A stretch of 5,859 bases of DNA from Variovorax sp. GTDB lineage: Bacteria > Pseudomonadota > Gammaproteobacteria > Burkholderiales > Burkholderiaceae_C. The stretch lies in assembly GCA_028292835.1 (NCBI GenBank), contig JAQGLP010000448.1, forward strand, positions 1 to 5,859, read 5' to 3'. The translations under genes and the position numbers were made by a program. Each line of letters begins with the position of its first letter. Position 1 is the stretch's first letter. Positions 1 to 5,464 of the stretch are shown here, in pieces. Below the pieces are notes generated by a model. The model was not told the origin of the DNA, ran no database searches, and was given only the letters and a program-made list of their open reading frames with translations.

Positions 1-123
1 ACGCACTTCTTCGAGCACTACAAGGATCTGGAAGCCGGCAAGTGGGTCAAGGTGCTGGGCTGGGAAGGGCTCGACGCGGCCCGGAAAGAAATTACGGACG
101 GCATTGCCAGCTACAAGAAGTAG
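1..123 (+). CDS. ppa: Inorganic pyrophosphatase, C-terminal part (5' end outside window)
   Basis: This is the last 40 codons of a family I soluble inorganic pyrophosphatase, which hydrolyses pyrophosphate to phosphate in the cytoplasm and so pulls biosynthetic reactions forward. Frame 1 is open from base 1 to the TAG at 121-123. It contains THFFEHYKDLEAGKWVKV, the conserved C-terminal block of bacterial Ppa (compare FFEHYKDLEKGKWVKV in E. coli), then a Gly-Trp pair and a helical tail ending in SYKK. The metal-binding aspartates lie upstream and cannot be seen. The gene is followed by a strong candidate terminator at 184-213. The identification rests on the C-terminal block alone but that block is distinctive. 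Confidence 0.93.
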   Translation, partial: THFFEHYKDLEAGKWVKVLGWEGLDAARKEITDGIASYKK

Positions 124-148
124 CAGAGCGAAAAAAGGCTTTCGGCCC

Positions 149-161
149 CGCCCGGTGGGCG
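149..161 (+). repeat. Small GC hairpin downstream of ppa
   Basis: The arms CGCCC (149-153) and GGGCG (157-161) flank a GGT loop, 25 bases after the ppa stop. No T-run follows, only TTGGTTGCT, so it is unlikely to terminate on its own. It may act as a 3'-end stabilising stem ahead of the stronger hairpin at 184-209. This is seen in sequence; the function is a guess. Confidence 0.25.
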
Positions 162-174
162 TTGGTTGCTATCA

Positions 175-213
175 AAGAAAGAGCGCCTCGCGACCATGGT
201 CGCGAGGCGTTTT
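175..213. terminator. Bidirectional rho-independent terminator between ppa and the acyltransferase gene
   Basis: Positions 184-209 form a perfect 26-bp palindrome with arms starting CGCCTCGCGACC, able to fold into a stem of about 11 bp with a minimal loop. On the plus strand it is followed by TTTT (210-213), which suits termination of ppa. On the minus strand the bases after the stem read CTCTTTCTTT (183 down to 174), which suits termination of the converging acyltransferase gene that stops at 295. No other strong terminator is visible in the gap. Confidence 0.8.
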
Positions 214-246
214 GCCATGCGCATGCGCATCCCGAAGGACGGGCCT

Positions 247-268
247 CCGGCGCTGACTGGGGCGCCGG
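247..268. repeat. 7-bp inverted repeat downstream of the acyltransferase gene
   Basis: CCGGCGC (247-253) and GCGCCGG (262-268) are a perfect inverted repeat around an 8-base loop, 26 bases past the stop of the minus-strand gene. No T-run follows in either direction, so it is more likely an mRNA 3'-end stem than a terminator. The rest of the 171-base gap 124-294 holds only the palindromes described separately and no gene that I can support. Confidence 0.35.
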
Positions 269-294
269 CTGTCTTCGCGCGGCCGCAAGCCTAC

Positions 295-1497
295 CTACCC
301 CTGGTGGCGGAACGGCGTGCGCGCCTCGAGGTGTTCCAGGTAGCTGTCGATGCCTTCGTCCTCGCGTTCGAGAAAGCGCTCGACGGCGTCGGCGAACGAC
401 GGGTGGGCCAGCCAGTGCGCGCTGGTCGCCCGCACCGGCATCAACGCCCGCGCCATCTTGTGCTCGCCCTGGGCACCGCCCTCGAAGCGCTGTACGCCGT
501 GCGCGATGCACCAGGCGAGCGGCTGGTAGTAGCAGGCTTCGAAATGCAGGCAGTCGACGCGCTCGATGGCGCCCCAGTAGCGACCGTAGGCGACCCCGGG
601 CTCGGTTGGAACATCAAAAGCGCCTTTGGCGCCCGTCCCGTCTACGGCGAGTGCTATCAGACTGGTAGCAACAGGCCGGCCTCCGCGCTCGGCCACGAAC
701 AGCAGCCACGCCTCGGGCAGCGTCTCGGCCACGCGTTGGAAGAAGTCGCGCGTCAGGTAGGGCGCATTGCCGTGCTCGCGGTAGGTGCGGGCATAGCAGC
801 GGTAGAAGAAGTCCCAGTCGGCGGCCGTGATGTCGCTGCCGCGCGACCAGCGGAAGCTCACGCCCGCGTCGGCCACCTTGCGGCGCTCCTGGCGGATCTT
901 CTTGCGCTTGTCGTGCGACAGGCTGGCCAGGAAGGCCTCGAAATCCGCGTAGCCCGGCCGGGTGTTGTTCCAGTGGAACTGCACCGTATGGCGCAGCATC
1001 AGGCCGGCCTCGGCGCAGGCGGCGATGTCGTCCTCGGCGCCGAACAGCAGGTGCGCGGACGACAGCGCCTGCTTTCGGCAGAAGGCCACCAGCCCTCGCA
1101 CCAGCGCGGCGCGTGCGCTGGCGTCGCACGCCAGCAGGCGGGCGCCGGGCACGGGCGTGAAAGGAACCGCCACCACCGCCTTGGGGTAGTACGCCAGCCC
1201 GTGCTGCTGGTAGGCATTGGCCCAGGCCCAGTCGAACACGTATTCGCCGTACGAATGCTCCTTCAGGTAGAGCGGGCAGGCGCCTTCGAGCTCGCGCCCG
1301 CGCCACAGCGTCAGGAAGCGCGGCGTCCAGCCGGTGGCGGGCGTCGCGCTGCCGCTCGCGTGCAGCGCGTCCAGGTACTCGTGGCGCATGAAGGGCGAGG
1401 GCTCGCCCTGCAGCGCGAGCAGGGCGTTCCAGCGCTCGGCGGGGATCTCCGCCGGCGAGGCGTGAGTCCGGATCACATAGTCGTTCAAGCCATTCAT
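295..1497 (-). CDS. FemAB/GNAT-like acyltransferase (COG3146, DUF482 family)
   Basis: A 400-residue cytoplasmic protein of the FemAB_like (PF04339, COG3146) family of predicted N-acyltransferases. It is often labelled peptidoglycan biosynthesis protein or GNAT acetyltransferase, but the substrate is not established. Conserved blocks are visible: HDKRKKIRQERRK (195-207), CYARTYREHGNAPYLTR (234-250), YGRYWG (304-309), HFEACYYQ (318-325) and RFEGGAQGEHK (337-347). The length fits the family. I chose the ATG at 1497 because AGGA lies five bases upstream (CCAGGAAAGATG). An upstream in-frame ATG at 1548 would add 17 poorly conserved-looking residues and lacks a good ribosome binding site. The gene is divergent from glnB and converges on ppa. 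Codons for residues 275-297 are unusually A/T-ending compared with the rest of the gene (see findings). Family assignment is secure; function is not. Confidence 0.9.
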   Translation of the reverse strand: MNGLNDYVIRTHASPAEIPAERWNALLALQGEPSPFMRHEYLDALHASGSATPATGWTPRFLTLWRGRELEGACPLYLKEHSYGEYVFDWAWANAYQQHGLAYYPKAVVAVPFTPVPGARLLACDASARAALVRGLVAFCRKQALSSAHLLFGAEDDIAACAEAGLMLRHTVQFHWNNTRPGYADFEAFLASLSHDKRKKIRQERRKVADAGVSFRWSRGSDITAADWDFFYRCYARTYREHGNAPYLTRDFFQRVAETLPEAWLLFVAERGGRPVATSLIALAVDGTGAKGAFDVPTEPGVAYGRYWGAIERVDCLHFEACYYQPLAWCIAHGVQRFEGGAQGEHKMARALMPVRATSAHWLAHPSFADAVERFLEREDEGIDSYLEHLEARTPFRHQG

Positions 1498-1604
1498 CTT
1501 TCCTGGCGATGATGCCGCGAATCCGCTCTCCGTGCCGCTGCCCGGCACGATTGGCGTTACCCTATCGCCCGCCCATTCAAGTCACCCTGGAAGCACACGA
1601 ACCC
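1498..1604. promoter_or_regulatory. Divergent control region of acyltransferase gene and glnB, with a dyad
   Basis: This 107-base spacer must carry the start signals of both genes. Its clearest element is a perfect 7-bp inverted repeat, CGTGCCG (1531-1537) and CGGCACG (1543-1549), around CTGCC. It could be an operator half-site pair or a 5'-leader stem. I see no convincing sigma-70 -35/-10 pair. A GGCACGATTGGC stretch looks like a sigma-54 site but has the wrong spacing. The role of the dyad is inference. Confidence 0.4.
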
Positions 1605-1943
1605 ATGAAGCAGATCACCGCCATTGTCAAACCCTTCAAGCTCGACGACGTACGCGAGGCCTTGGCCGAGGTGGGCGTGACGGGCCTCACCGTCACCGAG
1701 GTCAAGGGCTTCGGACGCCAGAAGGGCCACACCGAGCTGTATCGCGGTGCCGAGTACGTGGTCGATTTCCTGCCCAAGATCAAGGTCGAGGTGGTGGTCA
1801 ACAGTACCGATGTCGAGCGCTGCGTCGACGCGATCGTCGCGGCCGCGCGCACTGGCAAGATCGGCGATGGCAAGATCTTCATCACCGCCGTCGAGCGCGT
1901 CGTGCGCATCCGCACCGGCGAGGAAAACGAAAGCGCGATCTGA
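1605..1943 (+). CDS. glnB: Nitrogen regulatory protein PII
   Basis: A 112-residue PII signalling protein, the usual full length. It forms a cytoplasmic trimer that binds ATP/ADP and 2-oxoglutarate and passes nitrogen status to targets such as glutamine synthetase adenylyltransferase and NtrB. The T-loop reads GHTELYRGAEYVVDF, with the uridylylation tyrosine at Y51. The C-terminal signature TGKIGDGKIF is followed by RIRTGE. Asp54, rather than the Asn of E. coli GlnK, and the absence of an amtB neighbour favour GlnB over GlnK. The ATG at 1605 gives the canonical MKQITAIVKPFKLDDVREAL start; a GGAAG lies 11 bases upstream, a somewhat long spacing. Longer upstream starts are in-frame read-through without family support. 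It ends in tandem TGA TGA stops (1941-1946) and converges on the LOG gene with a 27-base gap. Y51 implies control by a GlnD uridylyltransferase encoded elsewhere. Confidence 0.97.
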   Translation: MKQITAIVKPFKLDDVREALAEVGVTGLTVTEVKGFGRQKGHTELYRGAEYVVDFLPKIKVEVVVNSTDVERCVDAIVAAARTGKIGDGKIFITAVERVVRIRTGEENESAI

Positions 1944-1970
1944 TGAGCGGCGGCGCCATCGCCTGGGCGT

Positions 1971-2561
1971 TCAAAGCACCCGGGCAAGCTGGTCGCCCGA
2001 CGGATGACGACGCGCCTCATCGACCAGTGCGGACAGAAGTTCCTCAGGCTCCCGGCCGATGCGCACCAGCGTCATCTGCCAATCATTCATGAAGCCTTCG
2101 CGCACGCCGTGGGCAACGAAGTCGAGCATGCGGTCGTAGTAGCCCGCCACGTTGAGGATGCCCACCGGCTTGTCGTGGTAGCCCAGCTGGCGCCAGGTCC
2201 AGATCTCGAACAGCTCCTCGAAAGTGCCGATGCCGCCGGACAGGGCGATGAACGCGTCGGCGCGCTCGCCCATCATGGCCTTGCGCTCGTGCATGGTGTC
2301 GACCACATGCAGTTCGTCGCACAGCGGGTTGGCGACTTCCTTGCCGACCAGCGCGGTCGGGATGATGCCGACCACGCGCCCGCCGGCAGCGCGCGTGGCG
2401 TCGGCGACCGTGCCCATGAGTCCGGTGCGGCCGCCGCCATAGACCAGCTCGCCCCGGTTCTCGCCGATCCAGCGGCCCACCGCTTCGGCGGCGTAGGTAT
2501 GTGAGAGCTGCTGGCCGGGCCGCGAGCCGCAGTAGACGCAAATGGAAAATGCAGGTTTCAT
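1971..2561 (-). CDS. LOG-family (TIGR00730) nucleoside-5'-monophosphate phosphoribohydrolase
   Basis: A 196-residue Rossmann-fold protein of the LOG / TIGR00730 family, once annotated lysine decarboxylase. Characterised members cleave ribose-5-phosphate from cytokinin or purine nucleoside monophosphates in the cytoplasm. The N-terminus ICVYCGSRPG (7-16) is a nucleotide-binding strand and loop. It is followed by YGGGRTGLMG (41-50), MHERK (90-94) with the conserved Arg, and the family signature at 108-116 as SGGIGTFEE, where most members have PGGxGTxxE. WTWRQLGYHDKPVGILN (121-137) is also typical. The ATG at 2561 matches the family N-terminus; upstream sequence has no clear Shine-Dalgarno. The gene lies 52 bases after dgkA on the same strand and may be the last member of that transcript. 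The in vivo substrate is unknown; hydrolysis of surplus nucleotides is the usual suggestion. The Pro-to-Ser change is discussed in the findings. Confidence 0.92.
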   Translation of the reverse strand: MKPAFSICVYCGSRPGQQLSHTYAAEAVGRWIGENRGELVYGGGRTGLMGTVADATRAAGGRVVGIIPTALVGKEVANPLCDELHVVDTMHERKAMMGERADAFIALSGGIGTFEELFEIWTWRQLGYHDKPVGILNVAGYYDRMLDFVAHGVREGFMNDWQMTLVRIGREPEELLSALVDEARRHPSGDQLARVL

Positions 2562-2575
2562 GGTTGCCAATGATG

Positions 2576-2594
2576 CCGCGTGCGTTGGACGCGG
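2576..2594 (-). repeat. Hairpin between dgkA and the LOG gene
   Basis: CCGCGT (2576-2581) and ACGCGG (2589-2594) are perfect 6-bp arms around a 7-base loop, ending 14 bases ahead of the LOG start codon on the minus strand. There is no T-run, so it is not an intrinsic terminator. It might influence LOG translation or mRNA processing. Seen in sequence; role unknown. Confidence 0.3.
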
Positions 2595-2613
2595 GATGTC
2601 GCGGCGCCCACGC

Positions 2614-3009
2614 TCAACCTGAGAAGAATTCCCACAACGCTGCCAGCCAGATTCCTCCGCACAGCAGCAACGCCAGCAGGACCGCGGCGCTGCCCAGGTC
2701 CTTGGCGCGCTTGGACAGCACATGCCACTCGGGGCCAATGCGGTCGATCGCCGTTTCGACGGCCGCGTTGAGCAGCTCGACGATGAGCACCAGCACCACA
2801 CTGCCGGCCAGGAGCGCCGCCTCGACCCAGTCATGGGCAATCCAGAACGACGTCGGGATCAGCAGTGCCGCGACAAAAGTTTCCTGCCGGAATGCCGTCT
2901 CGCCCCAGCCGGCGCGCAGCCCGTCGAGCGAAATGAAGGTCGCACGCCAGAGGCGCGCCGCGCCGCGTCGGCTTTTCTGGGGATTGACCAGGGGGTCGGG
3001 CATACTCAT
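2614..3009 (-). CDS. dgkA: Diacylglycerol kinase, integral membrane
   Basis: A 131-residue prokaryotic diacylglycerol kinase, which phosphorylates diacylglycerol to phosphatidate in the inner membrane with ATP and recycles lipid released when phosphoglycerol head groups are transferred to periplasmic glucans or lipid A. A basic, amphipathic N-terminus (ETAFRQE, 37-43) precedes three hydrophobic spans near 46-59, 62-83 and 107-126. The catalytic motif ELLNAAVETAID (78-89) keeps the residues matching E. coli Glu69, Asn72 and Glu76, and KDLGSAAV (103-110) keeps the Lys-Asp pair. The residue after the Asn is Ala where Ser or Thr is usual. The ATG at 3009 overlaps the TGA of the RDD gene as ATGA, which implies translational coupling; a second ATG six bases on (3003) is an alternative. 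Grouping with a sigma factor and envelope proteins suggests a role in membrane homeostasis. Confidence 0.94.
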   Translation of the reverse strand: MSMPDPLVNPQKSRRGAARLWRATFISLDGLRAGWGETAFRQETFVAALLIPTSFWIAHDWVEAALLAGSVVLVLIVELLNAAVETAIDRIGPEWHVLSKRAKDLGSAAVLLALLLCGGIWLAALWEFFSG

Positions 3010-3572
3010 CGTCGGCTCAGCGGCTGCGATGCAACCAGCCGCGTGCCGGCCCAGGCATCGTGCCAGAACTGGCGCTCGGGATGGAACCGCGACAGCAGCG
3101 CCCATACCGCCACCCAGCCAAGGATGAGGACAGCCGATTCGCCGCCTGTGACCCGAAACGGGGCGATCGCCGCCAACGACGGCAAGAACCAGATCCAGCA
3201 CAGCAGGTAGCGCAGCAGGGCGCGCCCCTGGGTGAGCGGACGGCCTTGGCGGTCAACCACGCGGATGCCCCAGGTTTTCATGGCCAGCGTCTGGCCGTGG
3301 ATCCAGAACCAGGTGAAGTACACGCCGAACACGATGAACAGGAAGGCCTGCAGCAGATGCCGGCGCGAATCCATCGCGTCGCGCATCTGCCCCAGCGTGC
3401 TGAACAGCCAGCCGGCCATGAAGACCACGGCGAACAGCAGCATGCCCTCGTACAGCCAGCAAGCCATGCGACGCCACAGCCCGGGTGCCATCTGAAGGGG
3501 AACTGGCTGCTGCGCCGACGGGGCCAGGCCTGAAGCCGGATCCGGCTCTGAATTTTTGAAGGCGCCAGACAT
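3006..3572 (-). CDS. RDD-family integral membrane protein
   Basis: A 188-residue inner-membrane protein with the RDD domain (PF06271). Predicted hydrophobic spans lie near 43-60, 74-91, 120-138 and 147-161, after a polar, Pro-rich N-terminal 30 residues. The first RDD block is GLWRRMACWLYEG (31-43), with Arg in place but Glu42 where the family usually has Asp. The middle block HGQTLAMKTWGIRVVD (92-107) is typical, and the last block FWHDAWAGTRLV (169-180) keeps its Asp. Family members have been linked to ion or compatible-solute transport in a few bacteria, but this one cannot be assigned. The ATG at 3572 is preferred; an in-frame TTG three codons upstream (3581) is possible and neither has a good ribosome binding site. 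It begins 25 bases after the DUF3106 gene and overlaps dgkA by four bases. Confidence 0.88.
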   Translation of the reverse strand: MSGAFKNSEPDPASGLAPSAQQPVPLQMAPGLWRRMACWLYEGMLLFAVVFMAGWLFSTLGQMRDAMDSRRHLLQAFLFIVFGVYFTWFWIHGQTLAMKTWGIRVVDRQGRPLTQGRALLRYLLCWIWFLPSLAAIAPFRVTGGESAVLILGWVAVWALLSRFHPERQFWHDAWAGTRLVASQPLSRR

Positions 3573-3597
3573 GGTCGACAAGGCAAGAAGGGTGGGC

Positions 3598-4392
3598 TCA
3601 GGGCAGAGCGGAGGGCTGCTCGGTCATGGGTACCGGCGGTATTGCGGGGGGAGAAGGCGGCGTCGCAGGGACCGAGGCACCCATCGGTGCCGCGGCGCCG
3701 GAAGACGGCGCCCTGGTGCGCGGCGCGCTCCTGGAAGGTGGCGCCAGTTCGATGCGCGCCCCCTGCTGACCCTTAGGGGCGGGCGGGGGGACCTGTACCA
3801 GCTTTTGGGCCGGCACCGGCCGCACCGGAATGGCCGCGCTCGGGGGGCGTGCCACGGCCTTGGCGGCCAGCTTGCGCCTTTCTTCCTCGCTCAGCGCCAA
3901 GTACGCCTCCCATTGCGCCTTGCGCTCGTCGGGCGCTAGCCGCTTGACCTCGGCAAAGTTGAGCCTGGCCTGGGCCCGCTGGCGCGGCGTGAGCGCCATC
4001 CAGCCGGTCATGCGCTCATGCAGGGTGGACTGCCCCTCGGGCGACAGGCTCGCGTAGTTGCGCGACAACGCCAGCCACTTGCGCTTTTGCGGATCGCTCA
4101 GGCCATCCCAATGACTCTCCAGCGGCTTCAATGCAGTCTGTTGTGCCGGTGTCAGCCCGGCCCACTGGGAACTGGTGCGATGGGAGGAAGAGGAAGGAGG
4201 CTTGCCCGAAGCCGCTGCCTTGGCAGGTGAGGAAGCGCTGGCAGGCTTGGTGGCCTCTGCCGTCTCGGACGGTGGCTGCGCATGTGCCAGCGCCGTCGCA
4301 AGCAGCAAGGCCCCTGCCCATGACAGCGCAGCCGGGAAAGAAAGGTACGGCGGTATCGGTACGTTGATTCGACGGAAAAAGCGCCTTGGCAT
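3598..4392 (-). CDS. Exported DUF3106 protein with five 18-residue repeats
   Basis: A 264-residue protein of the DUF3106 family (PF11304), function unknown. A basic start (RRFFRR) and hydrophobic stretch (19-36) end in an AHA/Q signal-peptidase-like site after residue 38, so it is probably periplasmic. Residues 39-75 are a Ser/Ala/Pro linker. Residues 77-166 hold five consecutive 18-residue units, each opening with an aromatic or hydrophobic residue then LTP-like: WAGLTPAQQ (77), WDGLSDPQK (95), YASLSPEGQ (113), WMALTPRQR (131), VKRLAPDER (149). A charged helix with LSEEERRKL follows. The last 83 residues (182-264) contain 24 prolines and could span the periplasm or bind a partner. LTPxQR units recall the LTxxQ motifs of Spy/CpxP-type periplasmic proteins; this is resemblance, not proof. 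The ATG at 4392 lies 16 bases past the DUF3619 stop, and no later Met precedes the signal peptide. Confidence 0.85.
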   Translation of the reverse strand: MPRRFFRRINVPIPPYLSFPAALSWAGALLLATALAHAQPPSETAEATKPASASSPAKAAASGKPPSSSSHRTSSQWAGLTPAQQTALKPLESHWDGLSDPQKRKWLALSRNYASLSPEGQSTLHERMTGWMALTPRQRAQARLNFAEVKRLAPDERKAQWEAYLALSEEERRKLAAKAVARPPSAAIPVRPVPAQKLVQVPPPAPKGQQGARIELAPPSRSAPRTRAPSSGAAAPMGASVPATPPSPPAIPPVPMTEQPSALP

Positions 4393-4408
4393 GCGGCTCG
4401 ATCGATGC

Positions 4409-4840
4409 TCAGCGGGCCGTGCCGGAGTCGGTCGACTTCAGGAACTGGGCAAATCCCGGATCGGTGAAGGCGGCCGGTGGCAGGTCGTCGGTCAGCAGAG
4501 CCGAGTCGACCTCGGCGGCTTCCCGGGCGTGGTTGTTGTCCTGCAGCGTGCTGATGGTCATCAGTCCGGCCACCAGCGCGACCAGCGACAGCGCCGCACC
4601 AGCGCGGCCCCACCAGCCGCCGCCCAAGGTGGCCGCCGCGCCGCCGGAGGCGACCACGACCGGTGCGGTGCGCATTACCGGCACCGTCTTGCGACGCGCC
4701 ACCGCCTGCATGCGCGCAACGCGCAGGCGCTCGCCCAGGTCGTGCGGCAACTCTCGGTTGCCGGTGGTCAGGCGCTCGGCGACCTGGCGGCCAAAGCGCT
4801 CTTCAAAGGCCGCGTTGGCGGACGAAGTTGCGTGGTTCAT
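4409..4840 (-). CDS. DUF3619 single-span membrane protein, candidate anti-sigma partner
   Basis: A 143-residue protein of the DUF3619 family, which I know as a companion of a sigma factor gene in Burkholderiales; no member has a function I can name. The N-terminal part (1-75) is charged and helical, with FGRQVAERL (16-24) and GERLRVARMQAVARRK (36-51). A Gly-rich stretch with WWGR follows, then one hydrophobic span near 80-99. The C-terminal 44 residues are acidic and likely periplasmic. This N-in, single-span layout is that of membrane-bound anti-sigma factors, but the zinc-binding HxxxCxxC motif of the ZAS class is absent and there are no cysteines. The ATG at 4840 overlaps the sigma gene stop as ATGA and has an AAGGGA eight to nine bases upstream. 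The anti-sigma role is inference from topology and gene order. Confidence 0.85.
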   Translation of the reverse strand: MNHATSSANAAFEERFGRQVAERLTTGNRELPHDLGERLRVARMQAVARRKTVPVMRTAPVVVASGGAAATLGGGWWGRAGAALSLVALVAGLMTISTLQDNNHAREAAEVDSALLTDDLPPAAFTDPGFAQFLKSTDSGTAR

Positions 4841-5403
4841 AGCTGGATTCCCTTGGCCGTCAGAGCTTTGCTCAGGGCGTGAACGGCACGCGAACAGTGG
4901 GTTTTGACACTCCCTTCAGAGCAACCCATTGCCGCCGCCGTTTCAGACACGTCCATTTCTTCCCAATAACGCATTAGGAAAGCCTCGCGTTGACGGCCTG
5001 GCAAGGCGGCGATCTCTTCTTCGATCGCGTGAAAAACCTGCGCTCGCCGCGTGGTGTCCTCGGCGCTTTCGGTTTCGCGCGAATCCGCCGGGGTTGCGTA
5101 GTTTTCGAGCAAGTCGAAGTCGCCCTCGTCGTCGGGCGCCTCGAAGTCGCTCAGGTTGGAGAACAGGGCGCGCCGGGTTTTCTGGCGCCGGAACCAGTCG
5201 AGCGTGCAGTTCGACAGGATGCGCTGGAACAGCATCGGCAACTCGTTGACCGGCTTGTCCCCATAGTGCTCGGCCAGTTTCATCATGCTGTCCTGCACGA
5301 TATCGAGCGCCGCTTCTTCGTCGCGCACATGGTAGATGGAGCGCTTGAAAGCGCGTCGCTCTACGCTCTTCAGGAAGTCAGCGAGTTCGTTTTCGGTGGC
5401 CAA
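4837..5403 (-). CDS. RNA polymerase sigma factor, ECF-like sigma-70 family
   Basis: A 188-residue two-domain sigma factor that would direct RNA polymerase to its own promoter set. Region 2 spans about 16-78: FKRSIYHVRDEEAALDIVQDSMMKLAEHY, in which the DIVQDSMMKL core is clear, then LPMLFQRILSN and LDWFRRQKTRR (2.4 area). An acidic linker (84-118) is rich in Asp and Glu. Region 4 (133-181) includes LPGRQREAFLMRYWEEM and the helix-turn-helix DVSETAAAMGCSEGSVKTHCSR. Regions 1.2 and 3 are missing, as in ECF sigmas. No ATG is available at the 5' end. TTG at 5403 gives MATENELADFLKSV, which matches how I recall relatives starting; TTG at 5409 is the alternative. Neither has a visible Shine-Dalgarno. 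The stop overlaps the DUF3619 start by four bases. Target promoters cannot be read from the window, and autoregulation is possible. Confidence 0.92.
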   Translation of the reverse strand: MATENELADFLKSVERRAFKRSIYHVRDEEAALDIVQDSMMKLAEHYGDKPVNELPMLFQRILSNCTLDWFRRQKTRRALFSNLSDFEAPDDEGDFDLLENYATPADSRETESAEDTTRRAQVFHAIEEEIAALPGRQREAFLMRYWEEMDVSETAAAMGCSEGSVKTHCSRAVHALSKALTAKGIQL

Positions 5404-5464
5404 ACGCAAATCGGCGCGGCAAGGCGCTGGGTGGGCTTTGTCTCTTGGAAGGAGGTCTTTTTTC

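Noticed and set aside
217..230. Palindrome ATGCGCATGCGCAT after the terminator
   Set aside because: A short alternating purine-pyrimidine palindrome of this kind is expected by chance in GC-rich DNA, and no T-run or gene start is tied to it.
166..1512. A 448-codon plus-strand open frame opposite the acyltransferase gene
   Set aside because: It is antisense to a well-conserved gene, has no recognisable domains, and is rich in Ala, Arg, Gly and Val, as expected for a shadow frame in GC-rich DNA.
1543..1556. GGCACGATTGGC resembling a sigma-54 -24/-12 promoter before glnB
   Set aside because: The GC element is about two bases too close to the GG element, and the TTGC part is not matched.
2576..2594. 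The dgkA-LOG hairpin as an intrinsic terminator
   Set aside because: No T-run follows on the minus strand and the stem is only 6 bp, so it is listed only as a stem-loop.
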